Positions 41,917 to 51,033 of a DNA stretch of 57,881 nucleotides are shown here, piece by piece (the stretch's first letter is position 1; every line of letters begins with the position of its first letter). Both the position numbers and the translations under genes were made by a program. This DNA is from Mycobacterium sp. (GTDB lineage Bacteria > Actinomycetota > Actinomycetes > Mycobacteriales > Mycobacteriaceae). The notes beneath the pieces were generated by a model. That model was not told where the DNA came from. It saw only the letters and a list, made by a program, of their open reading frames with translations, and did no database searches. Where the stretch lies: NCBI GenBank assembly GCA_025966225.1, contig JAOPVI010000019.1:1-57881 (forward strand), read 5' to 3'.

Positions 41917-44900
41917 CCCGGGACGTCAAGGTGGCCCGCTGGGTCGCGATGATCGCGGGTCTGATCGGCTTCGTGCTGTCGGTGCTGACGCCGCTACTGC
42001 CGGTGGTGCAGACGACTGCCACCCTGAACTGGCCCCAGGCCGGACAGCTGAACAACGTCACCGCGCCTCTGATCACGCAGACCCCCGTCAACATGACCGT
42101 GACGGTGCCGTGCGACGTGATCCGCCGGATGCCGCCGTCGGGCGGGATGGTGCTCGGCACCGCACCGGCCGACGGCAAGCAGGCCGCGCTGAACGCGTTG
42201 TTCGTCAACGTCACCGCCACCAGGGTCGACATCACCGACCGCAACGTGGTGGTGGCCAGCGCGCCGCGGGCGAAGGTGGCAGGCACTGGCGCCACCCCAG
42301 GATGTTCGCGCATCGAGCTGGTGTCGTCGGAGGCCGGGACGTTCGCCACGTTCGTGGGGCTGACCGGTTCCGACGGCAACGTGCTGCGCAGCGGATTCCC
42401 GGACCCCAACCTGCGCCCGTCGATCGTCGGCGTGTTCACCGATCTGACTGGGGCGGCGCCGCAAGGCCTTTCGCTGTCGGCGACGATCGACACCCGCTTC
42501 AGCAGTTCGCCGACGGCGCTCAAGCTGACTGCGATGGTGGTCGCGATCCTGGCGACCGTCGTGGCGCTGGTCGCGCTGTGGCGGCTCGACCGGATCGACG
42601 GCAGACGCATGCAGCGGCTGATCCCCGCTCGTTGGCGCACGTTCAGCGCGGTCGACGTCGTGGTCATCGGCGGTTTCCTGCTCTGGCACGTGATGGGCGC
42701 CAACTCGTCCGACGACGGCTACATCCTGCAGATGGCACGCGTCGCCGACAAGGCCGGCTACATGTCGAACTACTTCCGGTGGTTCGGCAGTCCCGAGGAC
42801 CCGTTCGGCTGGTTCTACGACCTGCTCGCGCTGATGACTCACGTCAGCGACAACAGCCTCTGGATCCGGTTGCCCGACTTGATCTGCGCGCTGGTGTGCT
42901 GGCTGCTGCTATCCCGCGAGGTACTCCCCCGCCTCGGACCCGCCGTCGTGGCGAGCAGGCCCGCGCTGTGGGCGGCCGGACTGGTGCTGATGGGCGCCTG
43001 GATGCCGTTCAACAACGGCCTGCGCCCCGAGGGTCAGATCGCCACGGGCGCACTCATCACCTACGTCCTCATCGAACGCGCGATCATCACGGGCAGGCTC
43101 ACCCCTGCCGCGCTGGCGATCACCACCGCTGCGTTCACGCTCGGCATCCAACCGACGGGGCTGATCGCCGTCGCTGCGCTGTTGGCAGGCGGTCGACCCC
43201 TGCTGCGCATCCTGGTGAAGCGGCACCGCATCGTCGGAACGTGGCCACTGGTGCTGCCACTGCTGGCTGCGGGGACCGTGATCCTGGCGGTGGTCTTCGC
43301 GGATCAGACGTTGGCAACCGTGTTGGAGGCCACCAGGATTCGCACGGAGATCGGGCCCAGCCAGAAGTGGTACACCGAGAACCTGCGCTACTACTACCTG
43401 ATCCTGCCGACCGTCGACGGTTCACTGTCGCGTCGGTTCGGCTTCCTCATCACCGCGCTGAGCCTGTTCTCCTCGATGTTCATCATGTTGCGCCGCAAGC
43501 GAATCCCCGGGGTTGCCCGCGGCCCGGTGTGGCGGCTCATCGGCGTCATCTTCGGCACGATGTTCTTCCTGATGTTCACCCCGACCAAGTGGGTGCACCA
43601 CTTCGGCCTGTTCGCCGCGGTCGGCGCCGCGATGGCCGCCGTGGCGACGGTGCTGGTGTCGCCGGTGGTGCTGCGGTCGGCGCGCAACCGGATGGTCTTC
43701 ACGGCGGCGGTGCTCTTCGTGATCGCGTTGTGCTTCGCCACCACCAACGGCTGGTGGTACGTATCCAGCTACGGCGTGCCGTTCAACAACGCCCAACCTG
43801 CCATCGGTGGCGTCACGATCAGCCTGATGTTCTTCGCGCTCTTCGGTATTGCCACGCTCTGGGCGTTCTGGCTGCACTTCACCGAAGGCGAAAGGCCCGA
43901 GGGCAGGCTCACGCGAATCGTCACGGCGGCCCCGGTGCCCGTCACCGCCGCGTTCATGGTGGTGGTATTCGTCGGCTCGATGCTGGCGGGGGTGGTGCGC
44001 CAGTACCCGACCTTCTCCAACGCCTCGTCGAACCTGAAGGCCTTGGCAGGCGGCTGCGGGCTGGCCGACGACGTGCTCGTCGAACCCGACGCGAACCGGG
44101 GTTTCCTGACCCCGATTCAGGGCGACTACGGCCCGCTCGGTCCGCTCGGCGGTGCCGGTCCGGTTGGGTTCACGCCCAACGGTGTGCCGGAACACATTGT
44201 GGCCGAATCGATTCGGATGCCCCTTCCGATGCCTGGCACCGACTACGACTGGGATGCCCCCGTCAACGCGAAGACGCCCGGGCTCAACGGCTCCACGGTG
44301 CCGCTGCCCTACGGGCTCGACCCCGCCCGCGTGCCGATGGCGGGCACCTGGGTCGACGGTCCTCAGCAGCAGAGCAGGCTGACGTCTTCGTGGTACCAAC
44401 TGCCGCCACCGGACGCCGCGCATCCGCTGGTGGTCATCACCGCCGCGGGCACCATCACCGGCAACAGTGTGTTCTACGGGCACACCGAGGGCCAGCCGGT
44501 CGAGTTGGAGTACGGCCGAGTTGGGCCGGACGGCAACCTGGTGGCCGCAGGCCGCGTCGCCCCATACGACCTTGGCCCCACCCCGTCGTGGCGCAACCTC
44601 CGCTTCGACCGCACCGAGATTCCGGCCGACGCCACCGCCGTGCGGGTGGTTGCCGAGGACAAGTCGCTGACCCCAGGCGATTGGATCGCGGTGACGCCAC
44701 CGCGCGTACCGGAGCTTCGCACCATTCAGCAGTTCCTCGGGTCGGACCAACCGGTGCTCATGGACTGGGCCGTCGGGTTGGCGTTCCCATGCCAGCACCC
44801 GATGCTGCACTCCTACGGCGTCACCGAGCTCCCGAAGTTCCGTATCACGCCGGACTACAGCGCCAAGAAGCTCGACACCGACACGTGGGAGGACGGCATC

Positions 44901-45101
44901 AACGGTGGGCTACTGGGCATCACGGACCTGCTGCTGCGGGCCCACGTGATGGCCACCTACCTGTCGCACGACTGGGGTCGTGACTGGGGCTCGCTTCGCA
45001 AGTTCGACACGGTCGACGAAGCTCGGCCTGCGGTGATCGACCTCGGCACCGCCACCCGCATGGGGTGGTACAGCCCGGGCAAGATCAGGATCAAGCCCTA
45101 A
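41913..45101 (+). CDS. embB: Arabinosyltransferase EmbB
   Basis: A GT-C arabinosyltransferase of 1,062 residues (M. tuberculosis 1,098), the main ethambutol target. The catalytic motif is [22 protein letters not shown], given here as [10 protein letters not shown] (265-274) with D267-D268. The residue equivalent to Met306 is Met274 (offset 32), and the Ile-Leu before it is kept, so the ethambutol-determining region has no known resistance variant; position 305 is Gln instead of Gly. The C-terminal carbohydrate-binding domain contains [21 protein letters not shown] overlaps the embA stop. The 3' end overlaps the convergent phzF-like gene by 11 bp. Confidence 0.96.
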   Translation: MTRDVKVARWVAMIAGLIGFVLSVLTPLLPVVQTTATLNWPQAGQLNNVTAPLITQTPVNMTVTVPCDVIRRMPPSGGMVLGTAPADGKQAALNALFVNVTATRVDITDRNVVVASAPRAKVAGTGATPGCSRIELVSSEAGTFATFVGLTGSDGNVLRSGFPDPNLRPSIVGVFTDLTGAAPQGLSLSATIDTRFSSSPTALKLTAMVVAILATVVALVALWRLDRIDGRRMQRLIPARWRTFSAVDVVVIGGFLLWHVMGANSSDDGYILQMARVADKAGYMSNYFRWFGSPEDPFGWFYDLLALMTHVSDNSLWIRLPDLICALVCWLLLSREVLPRLGPAVVASRPALWAAGLVLMGAWMPFNNGLRPEGQIATGALITYVLIERAIITGRLTPAALAITTAAFTLGIQPTGLIAVAALLAGGRPLLRILVKRHRIVGTWPLVLPLLAAGTVILAVVFADQTLATVLEATRIRTEIGPSQKWYTENLRYYYLILPTVDGSLSRRFGFLITALSLFSSMFIMLRRKRIPGVARGPVWRLIGVIFGTMFFLMFTPTKWVHHFGLFAAVGAAMAAVATVLVSPVVLRSARNRMVFTAAVLFVIALCFATTNGWWYVSSYGVPFNNAQPAIGGVTISLMFFALFGIATLWAFWLHFTEGERPEGRLTRIVTAAPVPVTAAFMVVVFVGSMLAGVVRQYPTFSNASSNLKALAGGCGLADDVLVEPDANRGFLTPIQGDYGPLGPLGGAGPVGFTPNGVPEHIVAESIRMPLPMPGTDYDWDAPVNAKTPGLNGSTVPLPYGLDPARVPMAGTWVDGPQQQSRLTSSWYQLPPPDAAHPLVVITAAGTITGNSVFYGHTEGQPVELEYGRVGPDGNLVAAGRVAPYDLGPTPSWRNLRFDRTEIPADATAVRVVAEDKSLTPGDWIAVTPPRVPELRTIQQFLGSDQPVLMDWAVGLAFPCQHPMLHSYGVTELPKFRITPDYSAKKLDTDTWEDGINGGLLGITDLLLRAHVMATYLSHDWGRDWGSLRKFDTVDEARPAVIDLGTATRMGWYSPGKIRIKP

Positions 45102-45969
45102 GCGTTGCGGGCCGCGCCTCGATGACGCCGTGTCCGACGAAGCAGACGTCGCCGCCGACCTTCACCGACTCGACGTGGTCCACGCTGCCTTCGGGGCACA
45201 CGCGCAATTTGCTTGGGCGCCCGGTGAATTGGCCCTGGTTCAGGATGAAGGTGTCGCCGCCGCGGACCAGGCCGTGGCGTAGCCGGTAGGCACCGACCGC
45301 CCCCGCCGCGCTGCCGGTCGCCACGTCCTCGATGATTCCGTCGTTGTTCCAATGCCGGATCTCGACGGCCGATTCGTCGAGCAGAACCGCGAACTCGGCA
45401 TCGGCGCCCTGCAGCAATTCCGTTATGTCGGCGGTGATTCGGGCGCGCGCCAAGGCTCCCGGTCGAACCGGCACGACCAGATAGCGAAGGCCGGTGCTGA
45501 CGACTTCCATCGGGAGGTCCCCTGCGAGTTCGCTTGGCGCGAGCTTGAACGCACGGGCGATGGGATCGGATTCGCCCGGCGTGCCAAGGAACTCCGGCGC
45601 ACCCTGATCCAGCAAGCCGAAGTAGCCGCTCGACGTGGCCTGCGTGCTGATCTCGACCGTCCGGTCGCCAAGCCGGAAGCGCCAGTCCCGCGGACCGTCG
45701 GATCCCGAATGTTCGTGCAGGACCGCCGCCGCGCCGATGATCGGATGCCCGGCGAAGGGCAGTTCGCCGAACAGATCGAAGATCCTGGCGCCCACGAAGC
45801 CGGGGTCGTCGGTCGGTTGCAGGAAGATGGCCTCGAAGTGGCGCAACTCCTGCGTGATGCGCAGCATCTGGTCGCCCGCGAGGTCCCGAGCGTCCGGAAA
45901 GACCGGCAAACTGTTGCCACCGAAGGGCGTTTCGCTGAATACGTCGACATGACGGTAGGCGAGCTTCAC
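45091..45969 (-). CDS. PhzF-family isomerase/epimerase-like protein
   Basis: A 292-residue protein of the PhzF/YddE family with a double DapF-like fold. It opens with VDVFSETPFGGNSLPVFPDA, and the catalytic Glu is in QELRHFEAIFL (about 44-54). The first hinge reads GELPFAGHPIIGAAAVL and the second GIIEDVATGSAAGAVGAY (family: EDPATGSA). PhzF enzymes isomerise or close rings on small acids; the housekeeping substrate is unknown. GTG at 45969 (VKLAYRHVDVF) is the likely start; the much longer frame to 46815 covers the divergent metallo-hydrolase. It is divergent from that gene with a 39-bp gap. Confidence 0.87.
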   Translation of the reverse strand: MKLAYRHVDVFSETPFGGNSLPVFPDARDLAGDQMLRITQELRHFEAIFLQPTDDPGFVGARIFDLFGELPFAGHPIIGAAAVLHEHSGSDGPRDWRFRLGDRTVEISTQATSSGYFGLLDQGAPEFLGTPGESDPIARAFKLAPSELAGDLPMEVVSTGLRYLVVPVRPGALARARITADITELLQGADAEFAVLLDESAVEIRHWNNDGIIEDVATGSAAGAVGAYRLRHGLVRGGDTFILNQGQFTGRPSKLRVCPEGSVDHVESVKVGGDVCFVGHGVIEARPATLRA

Positions 45970-45995
45970 CTCGCTACTGTGGACACCCCGTGTCG

Positions 45996-46001
45996 TAGGG
46001 T
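45996..46001 (+). promoter_or_regulatory. -10 box for leaderless metallo-hydrolase transcript
   Basis: TAGGGT ends 7 nt before the ATG at 46009 with no ribosome-binding site. The box is in the short gap shared with the divergent PhzF gene. Confidence 0.45.
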
Positions 46002-46008
46002 CAACCCC

Positions 46009-46887
46009 ATGGCTGACCGGATCCGGCTGGGCAATGCCGTCGTCACCCGGGTCGTGGAGTGGGAGTTCGACGTCGGCACGGCACTGTGCGCCGAGACCCC
46101 GCCAGAAGCCTGGCAGGAGCACGCCGACCTGCTCGTCCCGACATTCCTGGATCCCGCCACGGGCCGGTGGCGCGTCATCATGCAGAGCTGGGTCGTCACG
46201 GTCGACGGGCTGACCGTCATCGTGGACACCGGCGTCGGCAATGACCGCGAACGACCGCACCTCCCGGGGCTCGCAGGGCTGAGTACCGACTTCTTGGACG
46301 CGCTCAGCCGGGCGGAGGTCGACCCCACCGACGTCGACGTCGTCATCAACACACATCTGCACACCGACCACGTCGGCTGGAACACGCGACTGGTCGACGG
46401 CGCGTGGGTGCCGACGTTCCCGAACGCGCGCTACCTGATCCCAGAAGTCGACTACCGGTTCTTCGCACCCGACGGACCTGGGACCAGCGAGGGTGCGCGA
46501 ATCGTGTTCGACGACAGCGTGCTTCCCATCGCAGACCAGATGGAGCTGTGGTCGGACGGGCTCCAGCTGAGCGAATCGCTTCGGCTGCGCCCGGCCCCCG
46601 GCCATACGCCGGGGTCCTCGGTGCTGTGGCTCGACGCAGGCAAGCCCGCGGTGTTCGTCGGCGATCTCACGCACTGCCCCATCCAGATTCCCCGACCACT
46701 GGATCCGTGCGGGTTCGACGTCGACCCGGCCGCCGCGGCGGTGACGCGCAAGCGGGTGTTCACCGAGGCCGCCAGGGCCCGCGCATCGGTGATCCCCGCG
46801 CACTACCCGGGTCACGGCGGGGCGACGATCGTCGCGCGCGGCGACCGCTTCGAGGTGGACGACTGGCTGGGCTTGCCCGGGATCTAG
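46009..46887 (+). CDS. MBL-fold metallo-hydrolase
   Basis: A 292-residue metallo-beta-lactamase-fold hydrolase. The zinc motif is INTHLHTDHVGW (about 111-122), preceded by VIVDTGVGND. Further ligands come from PAPGHTPGSS (about 196-205), VFVGDLTH and VIPAHYPGHGG. The arrangement resembles AHL-lactonase/AttM-like and ring-opening hydrolases. It should be a cytosolic di-zinc enzyme; the substrate is unknown. ATG at 46009 matches the family start and a -10 box 7 nt upstream. An AraC-type regulator follows on the same strand after 137 bp. Confidence 0.89.
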   Translation: MADRIRLGNAVVTRVVEWEFDVGTALCAETPPEAWQEHADLLVPTFLDPATGRWRVIMQSWVVTVDGLTVIVDTGVGNDRERPHLPGLAGLSTDFLDALSRAEVDPTDVDVVINTHLHTDHVGWNTRLVDGAWVPTFPNARYLIPEVDYRFFAPDGPGTSEGARIVFDDSVLPIADQMELWSDGLQLSESLRLRPAPGHTPGSSVLWLDAGKPAVFVGDLTHCPIQIPRPLDPCGFDVDPAAAAVTRKRVFTEAARARASVIPAHYPGHGGATIVARGDRFEVDDWLGLPGI

Positions 46888-47000
46888 AAGTTCACTACCG
46901 GGTCAGCCACATGCACGCCACTGGATTGCGCGCACACGCGGCGGCAAGGTCCTGCGGGGCACTTGCCCGAAGAGCGCCACTGACCCGCGTCGCAACTCTC

Positions 47001-47014
47001 CTGCCACGTGGCAG
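47001..47014. promoter_or_regulatory. 14-bp palindrome upstream of AraC-type gene
   Basis: CTGCCACGTGGCAG is a perfect inverted repeat ending 10 nt before the GTG at 47025. It lies where a promoter or operator would be and may be an autoregulatory site, although AraC proteins more often use direct repeats. Confidence 0.4.
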
Positions 47015-47024
47015 CATCGCACAG

Positions 47025-47462
47025 GTGGCCGACACACCCGACCCGCGCCTGCGCGACCTTGCGCTGGTGCGCCGCGTCCGCGACCGGATCGACAGGGAGT
47101 ACGCGCAGCCGCTTGACGTCGAAAAGCTTGCGCGCGGGGTGAACATGTCGGCCGGCCACCTCAGTCGCCAGTTCCGGCTGGCCTATGGCGAACCGCCGTA
47201 TTCCTACTTGATGACGCGGCGGATCGAGCGCGCGATGGCGCTGCTGCGCCGCGGCGACCTCAGCGTCACCGAGGTCTGCTTCGCGGTCGGTTGTTCGTCG
47301 CTTGGCACGTTCAGCACGCGCTTCACCGAGTTGGTCGGCATGCCACCAAGCACCTACCGGGATCAGGTGGCGCACCCGACGGAAGGGCTACCGCCGTGCG
47401 TCGAGAAGCAGGTCACCCGGCCGATCAGGTCCGGACAGCACGCCGCGCCGCAACGTCAGTAA
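47025..47462 (+). CDS. Small AraC-family regulator
   Basis: A 145-residue protein that is almost only an AraC/XylS DNA-binding domain with no ligand-binding domain. The first HTH is LDVEKLARGVNMSAGHLSRQFRLAYGEPPYSYL (starting about residue 28), and the second is SVTEVCFAVGCSSLGTFSTRFTELVGMPPSTYR. The tail (about 118-145) is unstructured. Stand-alone AraC domains of this length are common in mycobacteria. GTG at 47025 is chosen as the first start giving only this domain; the frame continues upstream through a non-homologous region. The targets may be the flanking metallo-hydrolase or DUF218 gene. Confidence 0.82.
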   Translation: MADTPDPRLRDLALVRRVRDRIDREYAQPLDVEKLARGVNMSAGHLSRQFRLAYGEPPYSYLMTRRIERAMALLRRGDLSVTEVCFAVGCSSLGTFSTRFTELVGMPPSTYRDQVAHPTEGLPPCVEKQVTRPIRSGQHAAPQRQ

Positions 47463-47499
47463 CATCGACCTCATCTGTCACTTCAGTTGCGGAGGACGA

Positions 47500-48093
47500 A
47501 TGCGCGGCCGATGGAAGTTCAGAGCCCTTGCCAGACCCCTTGCCAGACCCCTTGCCGTAGCCCTCGCCGCCGTGACCTTGGGCGGCCTCAGCCCCGCCGA
47601 GGCCAGGGCCGACCCACAGGTGAAGGACTTCTCGAGGCCGGCCATCGTCATCCTCGGTTACGGACTGAACCCGAACGGCACGATGCGCACGATTCTGCGC
47701 CGCCGCGTGCTCACGGGCCTCGCCATTGCCCAGTTCTTTCCCCAATCACCGGTCATCGTGACCGGTGGCAATCCGCAGAACGGCAACACCGAAGCCGAGC
47801 AGATGCGGAAGCTGTTGATACTCCTCGCCTTTCCCGCGAACAGAATCATCACCGAAGACAGAGCCAACAGCACGGTCCAGAACGCACAGTTCTCGGTGCC
47901 GCTAGCGAAACAAGCGGGTACCTCGGGCATCATCCTGGTGACCTCGACGACGCATCAGGGCCGCGCCGACGGCGACTTCGTCGATGCGGGCGCGAACCTG
48001 CTCGCGACGGTGAGCTACCCGGACGGCGATCCGTCCGTCAACGTCATCCAGTTTGCGCACGACGCCATCAGTCCGTTCGTCGCCGTCGGTTAG
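47500..48093 (+). CDS. Exported DUF218 (YdcF/SanA-like) protein
   Basis: A 197-residue protein with an N-terminal signal peptide (RALARPLARPLAVALAAVTLGG, cleavage near ARAD at about 36) and a DUF218 domain (50-190). Family marks are IVILGYGLNPNGTMRTILRRRVLTG, PVIVTGGNPQNGNTEAEQM and AFPANRIITEDRANSTVQNA, each visible in order. Relatives SanA and ElyC affect envelope integrity and vancomycin barrier function; the chemistry is unknown. ATG at 47500 follows GGAGG by 5 nt. Its stop overlaps the convergent map gene by 4 bp. Confidence 0.86.
   Translation: MRGRWKFRALARPLARPLAVALAAVTLGGLSPAEARADPQVKDFSRPAIVILGYGLNPNGTMRTILRRRVLTGLAIAQFFPQSPVIVTGGNPQNGNTEAEQMRKLLILLAFPANRIITEDRANSTVQNAQFSVPLAKQAGTSGIILVTSTTHQGRADGDFVDAGANLLATVSYPDGDPSVNVIQFAHDAISPFVAVG
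47525..47556 (+). repeat. 12-bp tandem repeat within the signal peptide coding region
   Basis: The unit CCCTTGCCAGAC occurs 2.7 times and encodes repeated ARPL (ALARPLARPLAV). In-frame slippage would lengthen or shorten the signal-peptide n-region by 4 residues per unit. Confidence 0.8.
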
Positions 48094-48854
48094 CTGGTGA
48101 GCACGCGTGACCCGGCTTTGGTGATCGCGATGGTGTGTTCGGAGTGCGCAGCGTTCGAACCGTCGGCCGACCGCAGCGTCCAGCCGTCTGCATCGATGAC
48201 CAGCCGATCGCTGGCCCGTGACCACCACGGTTCCAGCGCGAAGGTCATGCCTGGCCTCAACACCAGTCCGCGTCCGCGCCGCCCGCGATTGGGGATGTGA
48301 GGGTCTTCGTGCATGGTGCGACCCAATCCGTGACCGCCGAACTCGACGTTCACCCGGTATCCGGCTTCGGCGGCGACGTCGCCCATTGCCGCGGAGATGT
48401 CACCGAGCCGACCGCCGGGTACCGCCGCGGCGATACCGGCGTCGAGAGCTCGTCGGGTCGACTCGACGAGCGCTGTGTCAGCGACGTCGGCACTGTCTCC
48501 CACGATGATCGTCACTGCCGAATCGGCGACCCAACCGTCGATCGATACGGCGAAGTCCAGACTCAGCACGTCGCCATCCCGTAGCACGTAGTGCTGCGGC
48601 ATTCCATGCAGCACAGCATCGTTGACCGATAGACAGATGACATTCCGGAACGGGCCGCGGCCGAATGACGGCGCGTAATCCCAGTAGCACGACGTCGCGC
48701 CGCGGGCGCCGACCAGCTCGCGGGCTTGGTGCTCGAGCTGTAATAGGTTCACTCCTGGCTGCGCGTCGATCGACAGCGCGGCCAGAGTCTGCGCGACGAA
48801 TGCTCCAGTGACGGCCATCTGCTCGATCTCGTTGGCAGTCTTGAGTTCGATCAC
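48090..48854 (-). CDS. map: Type I methionine aminopeptidase
   Basis: A 254-residue pita-bread-fold metallo-aminopeptidase that removes N-terminal methionine. All five metal ligands are seen: D100 (LSLDFA), D111 (VADSA), H175 (GGHGLG), E208 (ALEPWW) and E239 (HSEHT), with the substrate His83 in VLHGMP. It lacks the SH3-binding N-terminal extension of some actinobacterial MapB proteins. GTG at 48854 has AGGAGG 6 nt upstream. It is divergent from a small XRE regulator with paired operators in the 84-bp gap, an unusual setting for a housekeeping enzyme; a second, main map gene elsewhere is likely. Confidence 0.93.
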   Translation of the reverse strand: MIELKTANEIEQMAVTGAFVAQTLAALSIDAQPGVNLLQLEHQARELVGARGATSCYWDYAPSFGRGPFRNVICLSVNDAVLHGMPQHYVLRDGDVLSLDFAVSIDGWVADSAVTIIVGDSADVADTALVESTRRALDAGIAAAVPGGRLGDISAAMGDVAAEAGYRVNVEFGGHGLGRTMHEDPHIPNRGRRGRGLVLRPGMTFALEPWWSRASDRLVIDADGWTLRSADGSNAAHSEHTIAITKAGSRVLTS

Positions 48855-48873
48855 GCGTGACCTCCTGGTGTGA

Positions 48874-48889
48874 CGGTATTTTTATACCG
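48874..48889. promoter_or_regulatory. Operator 1 for XRE regulator, over the map -10
   Basis: CGGTATTTTTATACCG is an inverted repeat with arms CGGTAT/ATACCG. Read on the minus strand it contains TATAAA, the likely -10 of map, so bound repressor would block map transcription. A near-identical copy lies 34 bp away. Confidence 0.7.
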
Positions 48890-48907
48890 CTCAACAGTAT
48901 CAGGGTG

Positions 48908-48923
48908 CGGTATTTGAATACCG
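48908..48923. promoter_or_regulatory. Operator 2 for XRE regulator
   Basis: CGGTATTTGAATACCG has 7-bp arms and a 2-nt centre; it shares both CGGTAT/ATACCG half-sites with operator 1. It sits just upstream of the -10 of the XRE gene (48926), in the -35/-10 spacer, as expected for autorepression. Confidence 0.7.
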
Positions 48924-48925
48924 GC

Positions 48926-48931
48926 TATCCT
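48926..48931 (+). promoter_or_regulatory. -10 box for leaderless XRE transcript
   Basis: TATCCT ends 7 nt before the ATG at 48939 with no ribosome-binding site. Operator 2 ends 2 bp upstream of it. Confidence 0.55.
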
Positions 48932-48938
48932 GATCTGC

Positions 48939-49205
48939 ATGGTTCGCGTGCCGCTAAGTCCCGAGCAGGTGAAGGCGGGGCAACGCCTCGGCGCCTTGAT
49001 CAGGGCGGTCCGCGCCGCTCGCGATCCCGAGGTCATTGCGAGGAACGCTGGAATCTCACCCGAGACGCTGCGCAAGATCGAAGTCGGCAGACTGCCCAGC
49101 CCAAGCTTCGGCACGGTCGTCGGACTGTGCGAGGCGCTAGGACTGCCTCTTCAGGAGGCCGTAGACGTCTGGCATGGCACCGACGAACGACGAATGGCCA
49201 TCTGA
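48939..49205 (+). CDS. XRE-family HTH regulator
   Basis: An 88-residue Cro/CI-type DNA-binding protein. The helix-turn-helix spans about 30-62: DPEVIARNAGISPETLRKIEVGRLPSPSFGTV, with IARNAGISPETLRKIE as the core. The remaining residues (LCEALGLPLQEAVDVWH) complete the five-helix domain; there is no sensor domain. It probably binds the two CGGTAT-ATACCG operators just upstream, repressing itself and the divergent map gene. ATG at 48939 is preceded by a -10 box at leaderless distance. Confidence 0.87.
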   Translation: MVRVPLSPEQVKAGQRLGALIRAVRAARDPEVIARNAGISPETLRKIEVGRLPSPSFGTVVGLCEALGLPLQEAVDVWHGTDERRMAI

Positions 49206-49262
49206 AAGACCGATCAGGAATCGAGAAGCGTGCGCCACCGTGCTGCACCTAGCGTTGCCGTC

Positions 49263-49673
<411 letters not shown>

Positions 49674-49677
49674 GTCC

Positions 49678-50012
49678 GTGCACGTAGCCGACGGCCGCGA
49701 CCTGATCCGAGTGCAGGGCGCGCGCGTGAACAACCTCGAGGACGTCAACGTCGAACTTCCGAAGCGCAGGCTGACGGTGTTCACGGGGGTGTCCGGCTCC
49801 GGCAAGAGCTCGCTCGTCTTCAGCACGATCGCCGCCGAGTCGCAGCGGATGGGGGCCGATCCCCGTTCCACGGTCGGCACCGCCACCGACACGGGAGCGA
49901 TGCTACGCATCCTGTTCAGTCGGATTGGTAAGCCGTATGTCGGTTCACCCCAGGCATTTTCGTTCAACGCAAGACGCTGACCGGCGAGCATCTCGCGGCA
50001 TACGTCGGCTAA
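49678..50012 (+). pseudogene. Decayed UvrA-like (drug-resistance type) ABC ATPase gene
   Basis: The frame from GTG 49678 reads as the start of a short UvrA-like ATPase ([21 protein letters not shown]; Walker [11 protein letters not shown] at about 38-47). After AAESQR it jumps straight to [14 protein letters not shown], skipping roughly 35-40 residues present in intact members (the NETYSAF...IIVDQ part). It then stops after [11 protein letters not shown] at 49980. Another frame just downstream (49968-50012) reads [13 protein letters not shown] and a stop, like the true C-terminus. So the gene of about 750 codons has suffered an in-frame deletion and a large out-of-frame deletion. It is non-functional. 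Homologue lengths are remembered, not aligned. Confidence 0.75.
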
Positions 50013-50896
50013 TGCGCGACGTCCGCGGTCTCCCCGGCACCGAAGATGGCCACGGCCACCGCCCCCGCAACGGCGCCTATGAAGGCCACCACCATCAGCC
50101 AGCCGAGCCCGGGCGCCGTGGTGTCGCCGAGCAGCACCACGCCGGCAATTCCAGGCACCACCGTCTCACCCGCCACCAGCGCGGCGGCCGCGCCGTTGAC
50201 CGAACCGATCTGCAGCGCAACGGTGAACAGGTAGAAGCCGCCGACACCGGCGATCACGATCGTCCACGACGCGGGGTCCGCGAGCACGACGCCCAGCCGG
50301 AACGGGTCGACGCCATCGACCACGCGCACCGCGATCGCCATCGATCCGAACAGAAGGCCTGCGACCAAGCCCGCGGGGATCGCCGCGCGCGCGCCGAGTA
50401 GCCGGATCAGCCCGATGCCAAGCGACAGGAGCACCACCGAGCCGACCAGCACGCCCCAGTGCACGGCCGGCGCCGAGCTGCCCTCGCCGGTGTGACCTGC
50501 GGTGGCTCCCAGCACACACAGCGACAACACGACGGCGATGATGGCCACCCAGTCTCGGGCGTGCAACCGGACGCCGAGCACTACGACGCCGAGCAGCGCC
50601 GTCACGACGAGGTTGGCGCTCATGATCGTCTGCGACAGAAAGAGGGGGATCAGCCGGGCCGAGACGACGCTACCCACGAAGCCGAGGCCGTCGAGCAGCA
50701 TCCCGCAGATGAATGCGGGGGTCAGCGCGGCGGCGATGGTGGCCTGCAGAGTCGGAGCACCGGTCGCCGTGACCGAGGCGCCCGTTCCGTTGGCCGCCTC
50801 CGCGGCTGCCGAACGGCGCGCACCGTAGGCCTGAAGGACCGACGCAGTGCCATATCCGAAACATGCCAGCAGCGCTGCCATCACACCGATCAGCAC
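50009..50896 (-). CDS. DMT/EamA-like membrane transporter
   Basis: A 295-residue protein with 9-10 TM segments, organised as two related halves as in the drug/metabolite transporter superfamily. The first TM is LIGVMAALLACFGYGTASVLQAYGARR. A cytoplasmic Ala/Thr-rich loop follows (about 28-48), then helices from LQATIAAALTPAF onward. The second half contains VNGAAAALVAGETVVPGIAGVVLLGD, a typical EamA signature near the C-terminus. The substrate is unknown. GTG at 50896 has GGGAG 8 nt upstream. It overlaps the end of the UvrA-like relic. Confidence 0.8.
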   Translation of the reverse strand: MLIGVMAALLACFGYGTASVLQAYGARRSAAAEAANGTGASVTATGAPTLQATIAAALTPAFICGMLLDGLGFVGSVVSARLIPLFLSQTIMSANLVVTALLGVVVLGVRLHARDWVAIIAVVLSLCVLGATAGHTGEGSSAPAVHWGVLVGSVVLLSLGIGLIRLLGARAAIPAGLVAGLLFGSMAIAVRVVDGVDPFRLGVVLADPASWTIVIAGVGGFYLFTVALQIGSVNGAAAALVAGETVVPGIAGVVLLGDTTAPGLGWLMVVAFIGAVAGAVAVAIFGAGETADVAH

Positions 50897-51033
50897 CGGC
50901 TAGCTCCCATCCGAGTTGGCGGTCATCGTCGCCCAGTATCGCCGCAACGCCTCGAGTTTCGTCGGGCCTTGAACGCCACCAGGGCCCGCCTCGTTGTCAA
51001 CGGTGTATCCCACATCACGCCATGGAGGGCGAA

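Noticed and set aside
41843..44983. 1,046-aa plus-strand frame overlapping embB
   Set aside because: It is an out-of-frame shadow of embB with Arg/His-rich composition and no motifs.
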